Positions 1 through 12,095 are shown, counted from the stretch's first letter. The stretch is DNA of 64,000 nucleotides from Meandrina meandrites (GCA_963693305.1 OY855905.1:20492937-20556936), one strand, 5' to 3'. Notes: generated from the sequence alone by a model not told the origin. Translations and numbers: made by a program.

Positions 1-1593
1 ATCAACCCGCCCACTAACAAATGAATTTAATCGTATTTTAAGAAAAAAACCTAGCAATTGATGCTTATATAATATACTTCAGTAAACTTCTTGAAGCTCA
101 ATTATCGTATTGAACAGAAACTACGACAGTGTAGACTGACGTAACCTTGACTAAACGGTTATTTCTCCGAGGTTATAAGTGTTTTAATAATGACGTTTTG
201 GGCAGTTTACTGTTCTTCTTCCGGTAGTTGCAAGATGATGGGCCGGCGCCATCTTGCAGCAGTCTGCCATCATTCAACTATACCTCAAGAAGTGCGGTAA
301 ACTGCTCGAAACGTTGTTTTTAAAACGTTTCGTAACCTCGGGGAAATCCAGTTTAGTCAAGTTTTTAATTTTGTTGGATTGTTTTATTATGAGAGGTTTG
401 AAATATCGCAGACAAACTATTAGTTTTTTTCTATGTATATTTGTACCTAACGTCAAGCAAGTGAAACAAAACCAAAATTAAGAATTTTAAAACCCCAGAA
501 CGTCTAATATAATCTTATGTTTTCATTTTATTTCATTTTCAGCAATGTTATGTATTTTAGAAGTTGATGGGATATGTTTTGTCTAGCCAAGCGGGATATA
601 TTGAACCATTTATCGCGAGATATGAAAAGATGTTTACCTGTGCTTCTAAAGTAAAATAACAGTCGTATTGCCTTCGGTAACCACTTTATTTAATTCTTTC
701 TCGCAGACGTTGAAATAAACTTTATTAGAAGGAGAATTTGTATTGGCAAACCTTTACAGTTCCGTACTATTTAAACAAGGCGTTATTTTAAATTGAAAGT
801 ATGAATAAAGTTCGCGTTTTACCGTGCATATGATTTGGCTAACTGTGTTTCTGTTATTAAAATGAGAGTAAATGTCTTATCACAGATCTTCATTTTGTTT
901 TATCAGTGGCATTTTCCCAGCTACTCGAGTTTATATCACGATGCGCGCATGATTTGTGGTCGTTTAAGAGTTCTGAACTGGCTTATAACGTGGCGACCGC
1001 CGATGAAACAATTCATAACAACAAGCAAAACATTTGAGCAAGCTTTGTGTTCAGCCCGTGCGGTTTTGTTATCTGTGGCGGACATTTTTCTCATAAAGCC
1101 TCGCGGTCTAATATTGCCCTATCAAGACGGCAGCTTTGTTGTGGTACTACTTGAAGTTTATTCATCTTCCCGCGGAGTGTTTTGAGAGCAGTTTTCAGCA
1201 GCAAAGTGCGCCAACTTGCTTTGAAACATTAAGTAAATAGTAAGTTATAATTTTAAAAAATCATTGTAACTAGGAAGTCTTTGTTCTTATTGTTCTTCAG
1301 CAATTTATATAAAAAATAACAATAACAATTTATTTTGCCTTCAATTTAGATTTGGTTAAAACATCCAAGCGTTGAAAATTTCAGCTTTTTTGGACTTCTG
1401 TTTCATAGCATTTTGAGAGAGTAAATAATCGTATGTCATCATCATCGCATATATAATATTGTTACATTTATTGTTACATTTTGTACTTTATCTGTATCTT
1501 CGCAGACTTTCAAGATCGAGACAGCAGTCGGGCAATAAAGAAGATCACACCGAAGCTCGATGTGTTGTGCAGCGTTAAGACAGTACCTGCGTC
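1..1593. other. Upstream AT-rich region, no gene seen
   Basis: AT-rich sequence with only short unconvincing open frames, such as 835-1185. A possible splice acceptor ending in cgcag near 1505 could begin a 5' UTR exon of the downstream FKRP-like gene, because no in-frame ATG lies between it and 1594. The promoter and any first non-coding exon are probably here, but no specific element can be assigned. Confidence 0.4.
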
Positions 1594-4500
1594 ATGAGTC
1601 GTTTAAAGTTGCGATGGGCCCTCACTCGTGTAGCTCTTGTCATGTGCATCTTGTTGGCAGTGCAATTTTTCAGCCAGCTTGGGTTGTTAACCACACGGAG
1701 CCCAGACTGCGAACAAATGCGTGTCTTCAAGGAAAAGATTAGCGTACAAGCGAACCCAGGAGGTAGTATCGAACAAGTTGTGTCCATAAAAACTGACGCT
1801 CCGATCACCACAAAACCTGAAGTGAAGCAAGATTCTGCGGATAGTAATAATAAAGATTCGCAGAAACTAATTGATGACTTAAAGCGTATAGCAGTGGAAC
1901 TAACTGAGACGCGGCGTGGCTTAGTATCCTTCGCGGTTCATTATCATCGTGTTGGAAAACAAATAGAAGCGTTAAACAGTGTAATAAAATCTTTAGGTGG
2001 AGAAACAGTTAACGACGATAGTCGTTCGCTTGCAGAAAAACCCCAATCCGTGCCAAGGAATGAGGTATGTCCAGAGAAGTTTATGGGCAAGACTTTAGCT
2101 TACGGCTATCCGTATTTCAGAAAAGGTTTCGCACGAGAAAATTGCACAAATTTTATTCCGATTAACAAACTTGTGACCATTTTAGTTACTTTACCCGAGG
2201 AGCTGTCGTCAGCAGAACAATTTCAAGTTTTCAAAGGCATCGCAAAGTATTATCCAAATATACGTATTGCATTAGCGTCGAAGGAAAAGCTATCCATCGA
2301 CATGATAACAAAACTAAAGTTGAATCTAAAGAACATTGTCGCGAAAGACTTGACGCATGGAGAGACATGGTCTAAGTTACTTCAAGAGGTGACCACACCC
2401 TATGTCCTCTTTGCCCCGGATATTACTCACTTCACTGATGACGTAGACCTTGAGCGCCTCGTTCGCGTACTTAGCGACAACAGGGAGGCTATCATCGCCG
2501 GGGGGAGCCATCGTAACCTCCGGGGGGAGTGGGACATAGGTTGTCTTCAAGTGACGTTCAGAAACTGGACTGCGTTTTTTAGAGGCGGGTATTACCACTC
2601 GTTTACCGAGTGTGTAGTGTGTGACGTGCTGTCCGGTCCGTTCGTGGCCAAAACCGAGGGACTCAAGAAAGTAGGACTGGATGAAAAGTGAGTTAAAACA
2701 ATAGTATTTTGCATGCGTGACATATCGATGGGAAGGAGGGTGATTTAGTCTAGTTGATTGTCGCAAAACCAAAATAAAATTCAATCTAGCCGCTCACAAT
2801 GCACAAATAGCACAGCAATTCAATTAAAACTCGAGTCAGAATTACGATACCAAAGCGCGGGAAAACGCCCGGACAACAACTGATGATTAGTTTTTATTTC
2901 GCTTCTGATTGGTTTAAAGGTCTTTAAAAACCAGTGGAGCGATTATTTAAACAAAGTCCAAGTTACACCTAATTTAATTTTTGGCTAACTAGGAGTTTAC
3001 AGTGGAACGCAGTGTAACCTTACTAAGCAGAAGCTAGTTTGTATTTCTGCACGGCAGTTAGATCTGTGGTGTAACAAGCACAGAAAGGACCTAAAAACTG
3101 ACCCGGTGCCGTGTCTTTGGAGTGGCGCCATTTTGAAAAAATGTTATGACACCATCATCTATCCAGAATTGGCTATCAACCAGACTGACAAGTGTCAGTA
3201 GCTGTTAACCTGGCTTTCTTATCTGATGCTGTCAAACTCAAAACTTCGTTTTCAAATCTTAGCTTGAGGCGGGCAGTGAGTGTTATTTTAATGTAGAGTT
3301 TCAGATGAAATGTTTGATTTGTAATAATCGGGAAGTGTGTGTCGCGTAATATGGCGTAAACACGCGCAATATGCCAGGCTAGAATTGCTGCTGTGCATTT
3401 GTTTTGATGTTGCCTCTGAGAATTCCTTCAGACAAAACTGGCCTTAGTGGATAGTTTCCTAGATTCTCCGCATAACTTGTCTGCTTGTCTACGCTTAAGG
3501 CTTTAATATTGCAAGATGAAAATAGATATTGATCACAGGTGAGAGTTAAACAGTCAAGACTTCATTTGTTTTTTAATCTTCCGTATTTTATTCCTAGGCT
3601 AGCTTTTGGCGTCTTCCAGGATTTATTCTGGCGCTTGAAACGCAAGAACCCGGGGGAAATAGTCGTTAGCTGTCCCGACGTCATGTTTAACATCTACCCG
3701 CGGGAAATCCCGGACAGTAAATACACCGACTTGGCTCAAAAGTGGGAAGTGAAAAAGTGGGTCGACTCCGATGGCAGAGTCCGCTGGTATGGCTGCAGGC
3801 GCGGTCAATCTCACATCAACTCAGGGTCTTGTAGTTTTCACACGGGGCTTGGTGTTCCACCGTGTGATCTGGAAAATCTGGCAGATGCGATCAAATTCGT
3901 CATGAAAGAGTGTGAGGACGCCGGATTGTTCTGTGAGCTTCAAGAAGGAACATTATTAGGTAACTGTAACTACAAGTACACACAAGACGCTTTTTCACAG
4001 AGGTTTTTGTTCAGTTCAACTTTGAGGAATTTACTTACTACTTTCATAACTTTCCGATTCAATAACCTCTTTTCCCTAAAACGAATCAATCAGATTGAGC
4101 TAAAATACGTATTTCCCTTCTTTAAGAGGGCACTATACTTTGCTTAAGTTCAATATAACTAATAAACTTATCAGTTTCAACTTTGCATACTCTGAAAAAC
4201 AAACGGCAGTAGATACAAGTACTGCTGAATAGCTTTCATTTGAATGCTCACACACTAGGGCTGCATCCGCAAACTTAAATGTGGGAACCACCTCGTACAG
4301 CATAATAAACAGTGCCACATGAAAGTACTGCTCAATAGCTCTCACTTGTTTGAAAACATACATTACTTGGGTTTCATCTACAGACTCGAAACTTCTCGAA
4401 TTACATTTTCAATCCGTTGAAAGCGAGTTAAAATGTTAAAAGAGCAAAGCTTTTTTTACCAACCTTTCTGACCAATGCAAGACCAAAGGCTTAAAAATAA

Positions 4501-5085
4501 CTTTTAAATAATGCTTCAGAGAAGCGAGAGATGTGGCAAGTTAATAAATCTAAGTTTACTTTTATTTTAGGTGCTGTTAAATTCAATAAAGTGTTGCCGT
4601 GGGAACGTGACGCTGACATCACCTTCCTGACAGGCAACTACACAGCATTTAAAAAGCTTCGTCCAAAGTTCTCAGCAGCTGGTTACAGCCTTAGCGACGA
4701 TGATGGGTCGTTGTGGTGCTGTGTGGACGGCCGGCAGGCTGGAGGCAAGTTTCGAGTGGGTACCACCCGCTGGACATTAGAACTGTATGGCCAACACATG
4801 ATGGAGTCCGAGATGTTGGTAGCGAGCGGTCAACGACCAACAAAAGTGCAGTTTGCCGGGCAATGGGTGACTGTTATGCGTAATCCGGGTCTTTTTGCTC
4901 GTAATCGATACGGTCCCAATATGTACCGCCACGCGGAGCACTGGATGGATACGGGACATAACACAGGATGGGCCTTTTACGGGGCCGGCTCATTTACCAA
5001 ATGTTCCCAGCCGGGTCATTCGGGCTGTCTCGACCAATTCCCAGCTGATGGTAATTTGCAGTTTAGTGACTACCCCTTCAGTTAA
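1594..5085 (+). CDS. FKRP: Fukutin-related protein-like (LicD/FKRP family) phosphotransferase, 3 exons
   Basis: Coding exons are 1594-2687, 3598-3959 and 4571-5085. Both introns are GT-AG and the joins keep frame, giving 656 residues. The N-terminus (residues 1-32) has a short basic start followed by a hydrophobic stretch, as in a type II Golgi membrane protein. A stem of about 100 residues follows, including a helical, charged 80-135 segment. Next comes a glycosyltransferase-like domain containing RNWTAFFRGGYY, then the LicD catalytic part with EGTLLGAVKF and LPWERDADI. The DAD at 499-501 is the expected metal-binding motif. In vertebrates FKRP adds a ribitol-5-phosphate to the alpha-dystroglycan core M3 glycan in the Golgi; that role here is inferred. 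At 656 residues it is longer than human FKRP (about 495), mostly N-terminally. Whether it is the FKRP orthologue or a related LicD paralogue needs a tree. The start is the first in-frame ATG and is followed directly by the signal anchor. Intron 2 carries a satellite shared with another gene (4170-4390). Confidence 0.88.
4170..4390 (-). repeat. Roughly 106-bp satellite family, about two copies, inside FKRP-like intron 2
   Basis: Two similar units contain the words gtactgctgaatagc and gtactgctcaatagctctcac, with gtacagcataataaacagtg between them. The reverse complement matches the tandem array at 33390-33660, which lies in an intron of a different gene. It is a dispersed tandem repeat rather than an intronic regulatory element specific to this gene. 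Confidence 0.7.
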
Positions 5086-6110
5086 TGTTATCAGTGAATT
5101 TTTATGTCTTCAAGTACCAGCCACGCCCAGTTGTTGTTAACTCGAGTATTCAAAAGCTAAAATTTAGAAGTCAACGTCTGGCTTTAACTCTAAAACATAT
5201 GAGTGCCATTGTTTGGTGCGATTGTAGATTCCCGTGTAGTTGCCCTACGCATTTTAAACTCATTTTGGGGCTTTCGAAATTGCTTGCAACTCTTAAAGCG
5301 AAATGGGCAATGTCGTACATTTTGAAGTCGTACATTTGTTTTGAGGAAGGCGAGTCTTGTATCTTGAGTTTTCGTTTCCCATGAACAGCCCTCAGAAAAA
5401 GAGCGACCCTGGAAAATTCTTATTGGAAGTCTGAAAATTTCGGGCTTCCTGCGAATGCCCAACGAAGTCTTACTGTTTTAGAAACCATTCAAAATCGATC
5501 CTGTAACAGAAGTGTCGAGAGTCGCTTGTTTTGTCAAGTTTGCGCAATAAGAAACGAAGACTCGAGGTGCGAGATTGCGGAGAAAGCCAAATAGCTACAA
5601 AATTAGACTGGTTGCAAAATCTCTTCAACCACTTGAGCTCTAGCGCTCTTTCCTCTCAATAACTTATTAACCTTTCGTTTAATGCTCAATTTCCCTGTTC
5701 GCTTTGTTGTATTGTACCGAGTTCTGAGGTCCCAGAATTAATGACACTAAAAAGGTATGTGTGAATTTCTCAATAATTCTATTTTAGAAAGACCAAAAAA
5801 ATCTTTAATGACGTGTTGAAAGAAAAGTTTATCGAGAATAAACTATTTTTTGACAGAACATTTAGCTAGTTCGGAGTGTAAAAACAATCAATTAAAAAAA
5901 CTTACGTAGTTATAAAAGAAATAAAGGAACGTTTGGAAAATTTCTGTGTTGCTCTTCAATAGTAACAGGAGATGAGTGTACTCTTAAAAAAAGCCGTCCA
6001 GGGTCAGCTTTTATTTTATTCCCGCTACTGTATTAATACACTTCCTATCATCACGTAGAGGAAATAGGTTCTATATCAAGAGGTTCCCGAGATGACAGTG
6101 CCTTTTTTTA
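5086..6110. other. 3' UTR and intergenic spacer
   Basis: AT-rich sequence after the FKRP-like stop codon. A possible AATAAA polyadenylation signal lies at 5920-5925, about 835 bases downstream of the stop. No coding exon or RNA gene is visible. The short open frames here lack any family resemblance. Confidence 0.4.
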
Positions 6111-6400
6111 CGGGCGGAGACGGGACGCAAGATTGACTGACCGTTTTAGAGAACATCGCTTGAATGTACTTCATAACAAGGAGGGCTTGCCTGTGGCACA
6201 ACATATTTATAGCCCTGGTCATTCACCTGAAAACAATCGTGTTGTGGTGGTGAAGTCAGAATTAGCACAGAAGGATGTCGGACAACGCGAGGAGATGAAA
6301 CACATCTTCAAATTTAGAACACATGGCCTTCGCGGGTCAATCGTGATTTCTCATTTTTGTGTAGCGATGTCGTACGTCGGTAAACCTGTATTGAACTTCA
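6110..6400 (+). mobile_element. Penelope-like element remnant (GIY-YIG endonuclease C-terminal part)
   Basis: An open frame reads LTDRFREHR, then PVAQHIYSPGHS, the pattern that follows YIGETGR in GIY-YIG domains of Penelope-like retroelements. The preceding bases read GETGRK in a different frame, so the domain appears frameshifted at about 6125. The reverse transcriptase part is absent. It is a decayed, 5'-truncated copy. Confidence 0.65.
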
Positions 6401-6473
6401 ATAGTGTCGTAAATAACAAAATTTTATTTTTAATCACCTTTACGACCTGCCGGGCCATAAGAGACGTGATGGG

Positions 6474-6548
6474 GGCAGCGTGGCCGAGTGGTTTAGGGCG
6501 CTGGTCTTGTAATCCGGAGGTCCCGAGTTCAAGCCCTCCACCCTGCCA
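6474..6548 (+). tRNA. tRNA-Thr(TGT)-like gene or SINE head, probably a pseudogene
   Basis: The sequence starts ggcagcgtggccgagtgg, has an anticodon loop cttgtaa (anticodon TGT, threonine) and a B-box-like gagttcaagcc. The acceptor stem pairs except for one C:C position. The T stem pairs poorly and its loop is one base too long. A second partial T-arm with intact stem bases follows at 6562-6597. This looks like a tRNA-derived repeat rather than a functional tRNA gene. Confidence 0.5.
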
Positions 6549-6561
6549 CTAGCTAGATTTG

Positions 6562-6597
6562 TTCTCGGTCGTCCCGAGTTCAAATCCTCGGTCACGC
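6562..6597 (+). repeat. Second tRNA 3'-half fragment
   Basis: ggtcgtcccgagttcaaatc followed by ctcggtcacgc can form a 5-bp T stem closing an 8-base loop. It lies only 14 bases after the tRNA-Thr-like copy, with no 5' half of its own, so it looks like a partial tandem copy within a tRNA-derived repeat. Confidence 0.45.
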
Positions 6598-6599
6598 TT

Positions 6600-7390
6600 T
6601 GTATACAGCCAACTGGTCCGCCTCCTGCCAGCTGGGATTTTTAACCATAACTATGTTACTTCATTTAAAATATTTGTTTCCCCTGTTTCAGTGTGGCATG
6701 CCTGTAAACTAGCTATCTCGAAGAGATATGAAGCTGAGTGCAGGACCACTATGATAAAGAACATTTACATTACAAAAGGTCATAAAATCGTGACTCGGTC
6801 ATTTCTTGGGATGCTATTGAACGCAGCTAACTAGTTAGTGGTTTTGACACCGAGACAAACGAGGCTATTAGTGTATCCTTAGGATATTTCCCATTACACA
6901 AGAAACCGACAACTGAAAGTGGCCGAGAAACAAGAAAATTACAAAACTTGAAGATGACCAAAACTCTGTCCAATGTCGCAACAGAACGGTGTGTTTTGCC
7001 TTAAAGAACCTAGAGGTAAACAGCGTGCGCTCTTATTGGCTGATTCGAGGTCACATGACATCTAACACTAAAACTGTTTCCCGCCAAAAGTCTCTGAGGA
7101 GTCTGAGCGGGCAACATTGCAAAATCTATGACGTCAGAGGGTAATAGTTTTTTCCCCCTTTGAATCTCAATGTTCCCCTTGGCTGAAACATTGAGATTCT
7201 CGGGAAACAAATTAACTGTTTCCCTCGGGACCAGTCATTAAGTGTTATGGGTAGCAGGTTGTTACGTTATAATGGGCTATTGTAAGCTATTTCAGCCCTG
7301 ACTGTCAGGCAATCATGGATTTCTATATCCCCGGCTATTGAAAAAGAGTTTAATAAAGCTGCGCGTATTTAACGCAATAATCCCGGGAAC
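6600..7390. other. Intergenic spacer
   Basis: No gene is recognised. The segment contains isolated low-similarity open frames only, and ends where the minisatellite starts. Confidence 0.4.
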
Positions 7391-7394
7391 TGCA

Positions 7395-7725
7395 AAGGAA
7401 GTAATAGCCCCAGTTATCAGGAAATAATAGACCGTATCAGTATAGCCCCAGCTGTGATGGAATAATAGAATGATATTGCTCTTGTCGTCAGGGAATAATG
7501 GACTAAACCCCAGTCGTAAGAAAATAGTGATCTATGAACAGTATTGGTTGCGAGGGAATAATCGACTAATATTGCCCTGGTCGTCAGGGAATAACGCACT
7601 ACTATAGCACCGGTTGTAAGAGAATAATGCATTATGGTAGCTCCGGTTTTCAGGAAATAATGGGCCGAATATTGCCCTGGCCGTCAGAAAACAACGGACA
7701 ACTAGAGGACCGGTGACAAGGGGAT
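7395..7725 (+). repeat. Degenerate minisatellite, period about 34 bp
   Basis: The word ggaataat or a close variant recurs near 7423, 7459, 7492, 7553, 7587, 7621 and 7653. Units also share attgccctggtcgtcaggga-like cores. Spacing is mostly 33-36 bases, with one double-length gap holding a mutated copy near 7520. On the minus strand the array is open and reads as repeats of YSLTTRAI, a by-product of the period rather than a gene. Confidence 0.75.
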
Positions 7726-7924
7726 TATACTGAAAAAAAAAAACCGATGACTTTATTTATTTTCCACGCGATATCCCTGAATTTCCTGACTCGCGAAAAT
7801 TTACGACGCAGAACTCCATGTATTATGACACGGAAAGCTTGATCACCGAGAATGTGGTTTCTTAGAGTGGCTTGCGGCGCAAACCATCTGTATTTTAGCT
7901 TCTTTGTTCTTAATATGTTTTATA

Positions 7925-8331
7925 CAGTAAACACTCGCATATAAGAACACACAATTTCAGAGGTCAGACTGATTGTGTTCTTATTTATCGGATGCTTAGT
8001 GAAAAATCAGCCTCAGGATGTTCTTAAATGTTCTTAAATTTTTTTAAATTCAGTTCTCTATCAATACAGTAGTTTATAGTATTGTAAAGGCAAAAAATGT
8101 AATTCATTATATTAGATATTCTGAAGAGAACAAAGGTGCCCAAAACTTAGCTAATACCATTGGTCAGCAGGTGTGTTTATGGTAATTTGTGTAATTTTGA
8201 CACCCTTCCCATTTTATAAGAACATTATTTTTTTTCCAGGCTGATATTGTTCTTATAAACGTGGTGCTTTATTTGCCAAATTTCAGCCTGATGTTCTTAA
8301 TCCATGCGTTCTTATATGCGGGTGTTTACTG
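7925..8331. mobile_element. Tc1/mariner-type MITE with terminal inverted repeats and TA flanks
   Basis: The left end cagtaaacactcgcatataa (7925 on) is matched in inverted orientation by the right end ttatatgcgggtgtttactg (ending 8331). TA dinucleotides flank both ends (7923-7924 and 8332-8333), as expected for a TA target-site duplication. The interior of about 400 bp has no transposase frame, so it is non-autonomous. The interior also repeats gttcttat motifs in both directions. Confidence 0.8.
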
Positions 8332-8333
8332 TA

Positions 8334-11020
8334 CTACCTCTTTCAGTTCTTTGGCGTTTCTCTACACAAGAAAACCATTGATTTGGATAACTATTCCCAA
8401 GAAAATTGTCTGAATTATGGCATTTAGCAGCTGGCTTCTCTTCATTCATTATGTTAAAATGGTCGGCTTTAAAATTTGTTGAGTCTTGTGTTATTATTAG
8501 CATAAACATCAAATGCAGTCAAAGAGATTAAAAATTTAAGTCTGTGAAAGACAGATAACTAATTTTTAATATCTCTGCTGGACACCAGACAGTTTAGTGA
8601 TAAAACGTCTAAAATAATATTCACAAAGTCTTGGACCTTTTTAAAAACATCGACGACCGATCATATATGTTAAATGAACAACTGGTTTCTGGCACGTTCT
8701 CATATATTAAACACGATGTAAACTTGAATTGCGTCGTTTCCTCACCAAAATAGATTAAAACTAGAAGCAATAACACAAAACCTTTGTTTTTTTCTACGTT
8801 TTGTATCTTAATTCTCTCTAGGTCACAGATGGACAAATAGTTTATCTGTCAGACTTAGAATCATTATCTGACTCGTGAATTACCACACGCTATATTTTAA
8901 GTAACCGATACCGTTTAGTGTCTAGCGCGATAAATGGTTTTTCATGTGAAATTTAGCCCAGAATTCGTGACAGCTAGCCTTTGTTTTTCCTGACCCTCGT
9001 TGCATTGAAAATAGTTCAATTTTGTGAGTTAATGCATTGTTTATCTTCAGAAACAACAATTACCTAACTACCGCGCCACCTAGTCGCAATAACATGCAGC
9101 GCATAAAATACCGCTTTGCCTAATCAGTTTGAGCTACTCGAACTAGATAACATCCAATTTTACTACCAATCCGTGAGCTAAAATGTAGAATAAAGACTCT
9201 CGGATAAAATAACATTGATGAATTTTTCAACGTTAATTCTCACATCACGAAAAAGACGTATTTTACGAATCTCGTCACCATTTAATTGCGGGAAATAAAT
9301 CTCATATTGAACAGAAAATAACTTTATTAGATGTCCACATTGCGATTTCCAAGCCATTTATCGTTGTCCTTTTAAAAATCACCTCTTTAATCTAACAGCT
9401 GAAAGTCTTGTTTTGTTGCCTGTTTTCACTTTGTATATACATTGTGTTGATTTCCCTCGCTTTGGAAAATTACGGTGGCTTCATATACAACCATTATTTT
9501 ATCTTTTCGATGAAAGCTACGCTGAATAAAATAGCCACTACCTTAAGAAGATTGCTAATAATGTTTCTAATTGAAATTCTTTTATTTACAACAGGAAGCT
9601 CGTATGACTTTATATCAGTCTAGCTGGCAGCTAGGCGATTGAAATGTCTGAAACGTCTTTGGCAGCTGACAGAAACTACAGTTAAACTGCAGGACAAGAT
9701 AACAACGAAGGCTAATTTTTAAACAAAACTGAAACTGCATGATGGCAAACACTGATCGTTTTAATTTCGTCGCTTTCGCTTTACTCACAATTCCCTTTCC
9801 ATGGAAACTAATCATAAAATAATCATTGCACATACCTGAATGGAAATAAAACTACTTTATACTAATGACCTCAATGATCAGGCTTGAGAATTTCATTTTA
9901 TTGGGACATCATTTAAGGTTACAATAAGGTCAATAAAGAATTATAAACGAAAAATTCTTAAAACAAGCCTTGCTTCATCTATACAAAAATACGGGCAAAA
10001 ATTATCTTCCATCAGTTTTGCAGTATAAATGTCTTGGTTTATATACTAGTATAATTATCTGTATAGTTCAGTAGATTACAAGCTACATTTTAACACTACA
10101 AGATGCATGAAAATTTTTCGATATCTTACAAATCCTGCGTATGTTTTAGATTATTGTTTTGCAGGAAAACAAAAGCACAACTATTGATCGACTTGTCAAA
10201 AATGATTTTATTCAGGGTGCTACGATTTAAAACATAAAGTGCCCTACTCTTAAGAATAAAACTGCAATAATTAAGAATTAAAACTTATTCTGTTCGGCTC
10301 GGTCTTAAAAACTTTCAAAATCATTTCACTGGGACGTGCTCTCTGCAAATCTAACTCGACCAATTTCTAAAAAGAAATCCAATTTTACATCGTAAAGGTA
10401 AAGGTATAATTACAATCCCCTGGAAACAATCGATTTCCCTTATTAATTTGATGCAATTATGTTGACCTTGGCTCTGGGGGAGCTCTTTTTACCACGAAAG
10501 AGAGCGAAGTAATTAAAAATTTCCATCAGGAATGAATTTTATTGTTTGTTATCTGGTGTTTACTTAAATTTTGTCTTTCCGGATTGTGAACGGAGTGGCT
10601 TTTTATGGTGACAGCTTTCTTGATGGTGGTTTTTTCATCTACCACCTTGAGATGGGGAAAAAGAAATAAAGGAAAGATATTTATAGGTCTTTGAAAATTG
10701 CCCTCAAATAGCATCGTGTTGTGGCGGACTAGTGATCGGTTTTCGGAAATCAATAATCACAAAAACTCTTTCAGTTCCAGCTATGTAAATTCAAACAGAG
10801 ATAAACAAACCTTTAGCTATGCGTAATTACAAATGGACGCTGAGGTTCTCTACTCTTTCAGAATTAAATGTCCCCCGCGTAAAATTGCCAAATAAATCGT
10901 TATTGTTGTTTACATTCGCTAGTTTTGTCCGAATTGTTCGGCATCGTGAGAGATGAATTGTGTCCTTGGAAGGAAAGGGATCACCATGTGCGAAATTTGT
11001 ACCTGATGATTCAATATTCA
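8334..11020. other. Long AT-rich intergenic region
   Basis: No exon chain, RNA gene or clear repeat family was recognised in this 2.7 kb. Open frames are short and of low complexity. It forms the 3' flank of the minus-strand GPCR gene. Confidence 0.4.
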
Positions 11021-11027
11021 CATCTGT

Positions 11028-12095
11028 TCACTCGATTGAGCTTCTTTTAGTAGCAACAGTCACAAATGTTCCCGTTTCGCTTTGTGAAGATTGTCTTTTA
11101 GCTCGAACACTCAGCCGTATGGGTCCGCATGGCAGCGAGCCTCGAGCTAAGCGCGCTCTTTGTGTTCCAAGAAACAATTCAAGCAATGCGCGACGAAACC
11201 GCCTTTGCAAAAGTCCGTAAATAAAAGGATCAATTGCACTCTTTAGAAAGGCAATCCATCTCAATGCGATTGTTACAGTATGAGTAAGAGATAATCCGTC
11301 GTTTCCCAGTTCAAGAATACGAAGCGTAGTGTACGGTGCAAGACAGCAAAGGAAGGCGCCGATAACGAATAGAATTTTTCTCGCCGCTTTGAACTCTCGC
11401 TGCCGGCTGGTCTCGGTGGCCATTGGCCCTCGCACCGGCGCGAGGTGAACTGCGGTTATTACAGCGTGGCCAATTCTGCGAGAATGTAGCTTAGCGACAT
11501 TAAAAATCCTGTAGTAAGTCACTAGCATAACCAGAAGCGAAAGTCCTGCGTTGGCAGTGTAGGTCGCCCCCGTAAAAACCAGGTAGTTCACTTCGTGTAG
11601 GTCCGAGGGAAAAGTACAGAAAAAATATCGCGAGTTAAATTCGTACCAACCGAATCCGATCGGTATTAGTGCAAATACCACGGATTGTAGCCACACGAAA
11701 GAGATCATTGTCAGAGCCAATTGTACGGTCATTTTGGCTCTGTACTGCAAAGGTTTGCAAACTGCAATGTAGCGGTCCGCCGAAATTGTAGCGAGTGTTA
11801 AAACTGCTGCGAGACCTAATACCATATTCCAAAACGCACTTGTTTGACACCAAAACCCGCCAAATGGCCACTCGTCCGCCACTATTGCCCCGAATGAATA
11901 CGGCATAGCAAAAACAGCCATGAAAAAGTCACAGATTGCGAGATTCACGATGAACACGCTGGAAATATGCCGCCGTAGCTCCTTGCTTCTGTACACAACT
12001 AAACAAACCAGGAAATTCATGACCAAGGCGGCAAGTGTCATTAGAAAGAGGGACAAAGCGAACGCGAAAACTTCCACATTGCTTAGGAAACCCAT
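11028..12095 (-). CDS. Class A (rhodopsin-like) G protein-coupled receptor, intronless
   Basis: A 355-residue single-exon receptor with seven hydrophobic segments. TM1 holds N1.50 in LVMNFLVCLVVY and TM2 holds D2.50 in NLAICDFFMAVF. The TM3 Cys is in FWCQTSAFW, followed by SADRYIAV at the end of TM3. TM6 carries FLCCLAPY, and the TM7 end is IDPFIYG in place of NPxxY. A basic helix-8-like LLQRRFRRALLELF follows. Counting from the TM3 Cys puts Asn, not Asp, at 3.32, which argues against a classical amine receptor. TM7 has no lysine at the opsin position. The long Ser/Thr-rich tail could be a phosphorylation site region. The style recalls orphan GPR26/GPR78/GPR161-type receptors, but the ligand is unknown. 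Cnidarian GPCR families are greatly expanded and often intronless. The start codon is the only ATG placing a short N-terminus before TM1. Confidence 0.9.
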   Translation of the reverse strand: MGFLSNVEVFAFALSLFLMTLAALVMNFLVCLVVYRSKELRRHISSVFIVNLAICDFFMAVFAMPYSFGAIVADEWPFGGFWCQTSAFWNMVLGLAAVLTLATISADRYIAVCKPLQYRAKMTVQLALTMISFVWLQSVVFALIPIGFGWYEFNSRYFFCTFPSDLHEVNYLVFTGATYTANAGLSLLVMLVTYYRIFNVAKLHSRRIGHAVITAVHLAPVRGPMATETSRQREFKAARKILFVIGAFLCCLAPYTTLRILELGNDGLSLTHTVTIALRWIAFLKSAIDPFIYGLLQRRFRRALLELFLGTQRARLARGSLPCGPIRLSVRAKRQSSQSETGTFVTVATKRSSIE

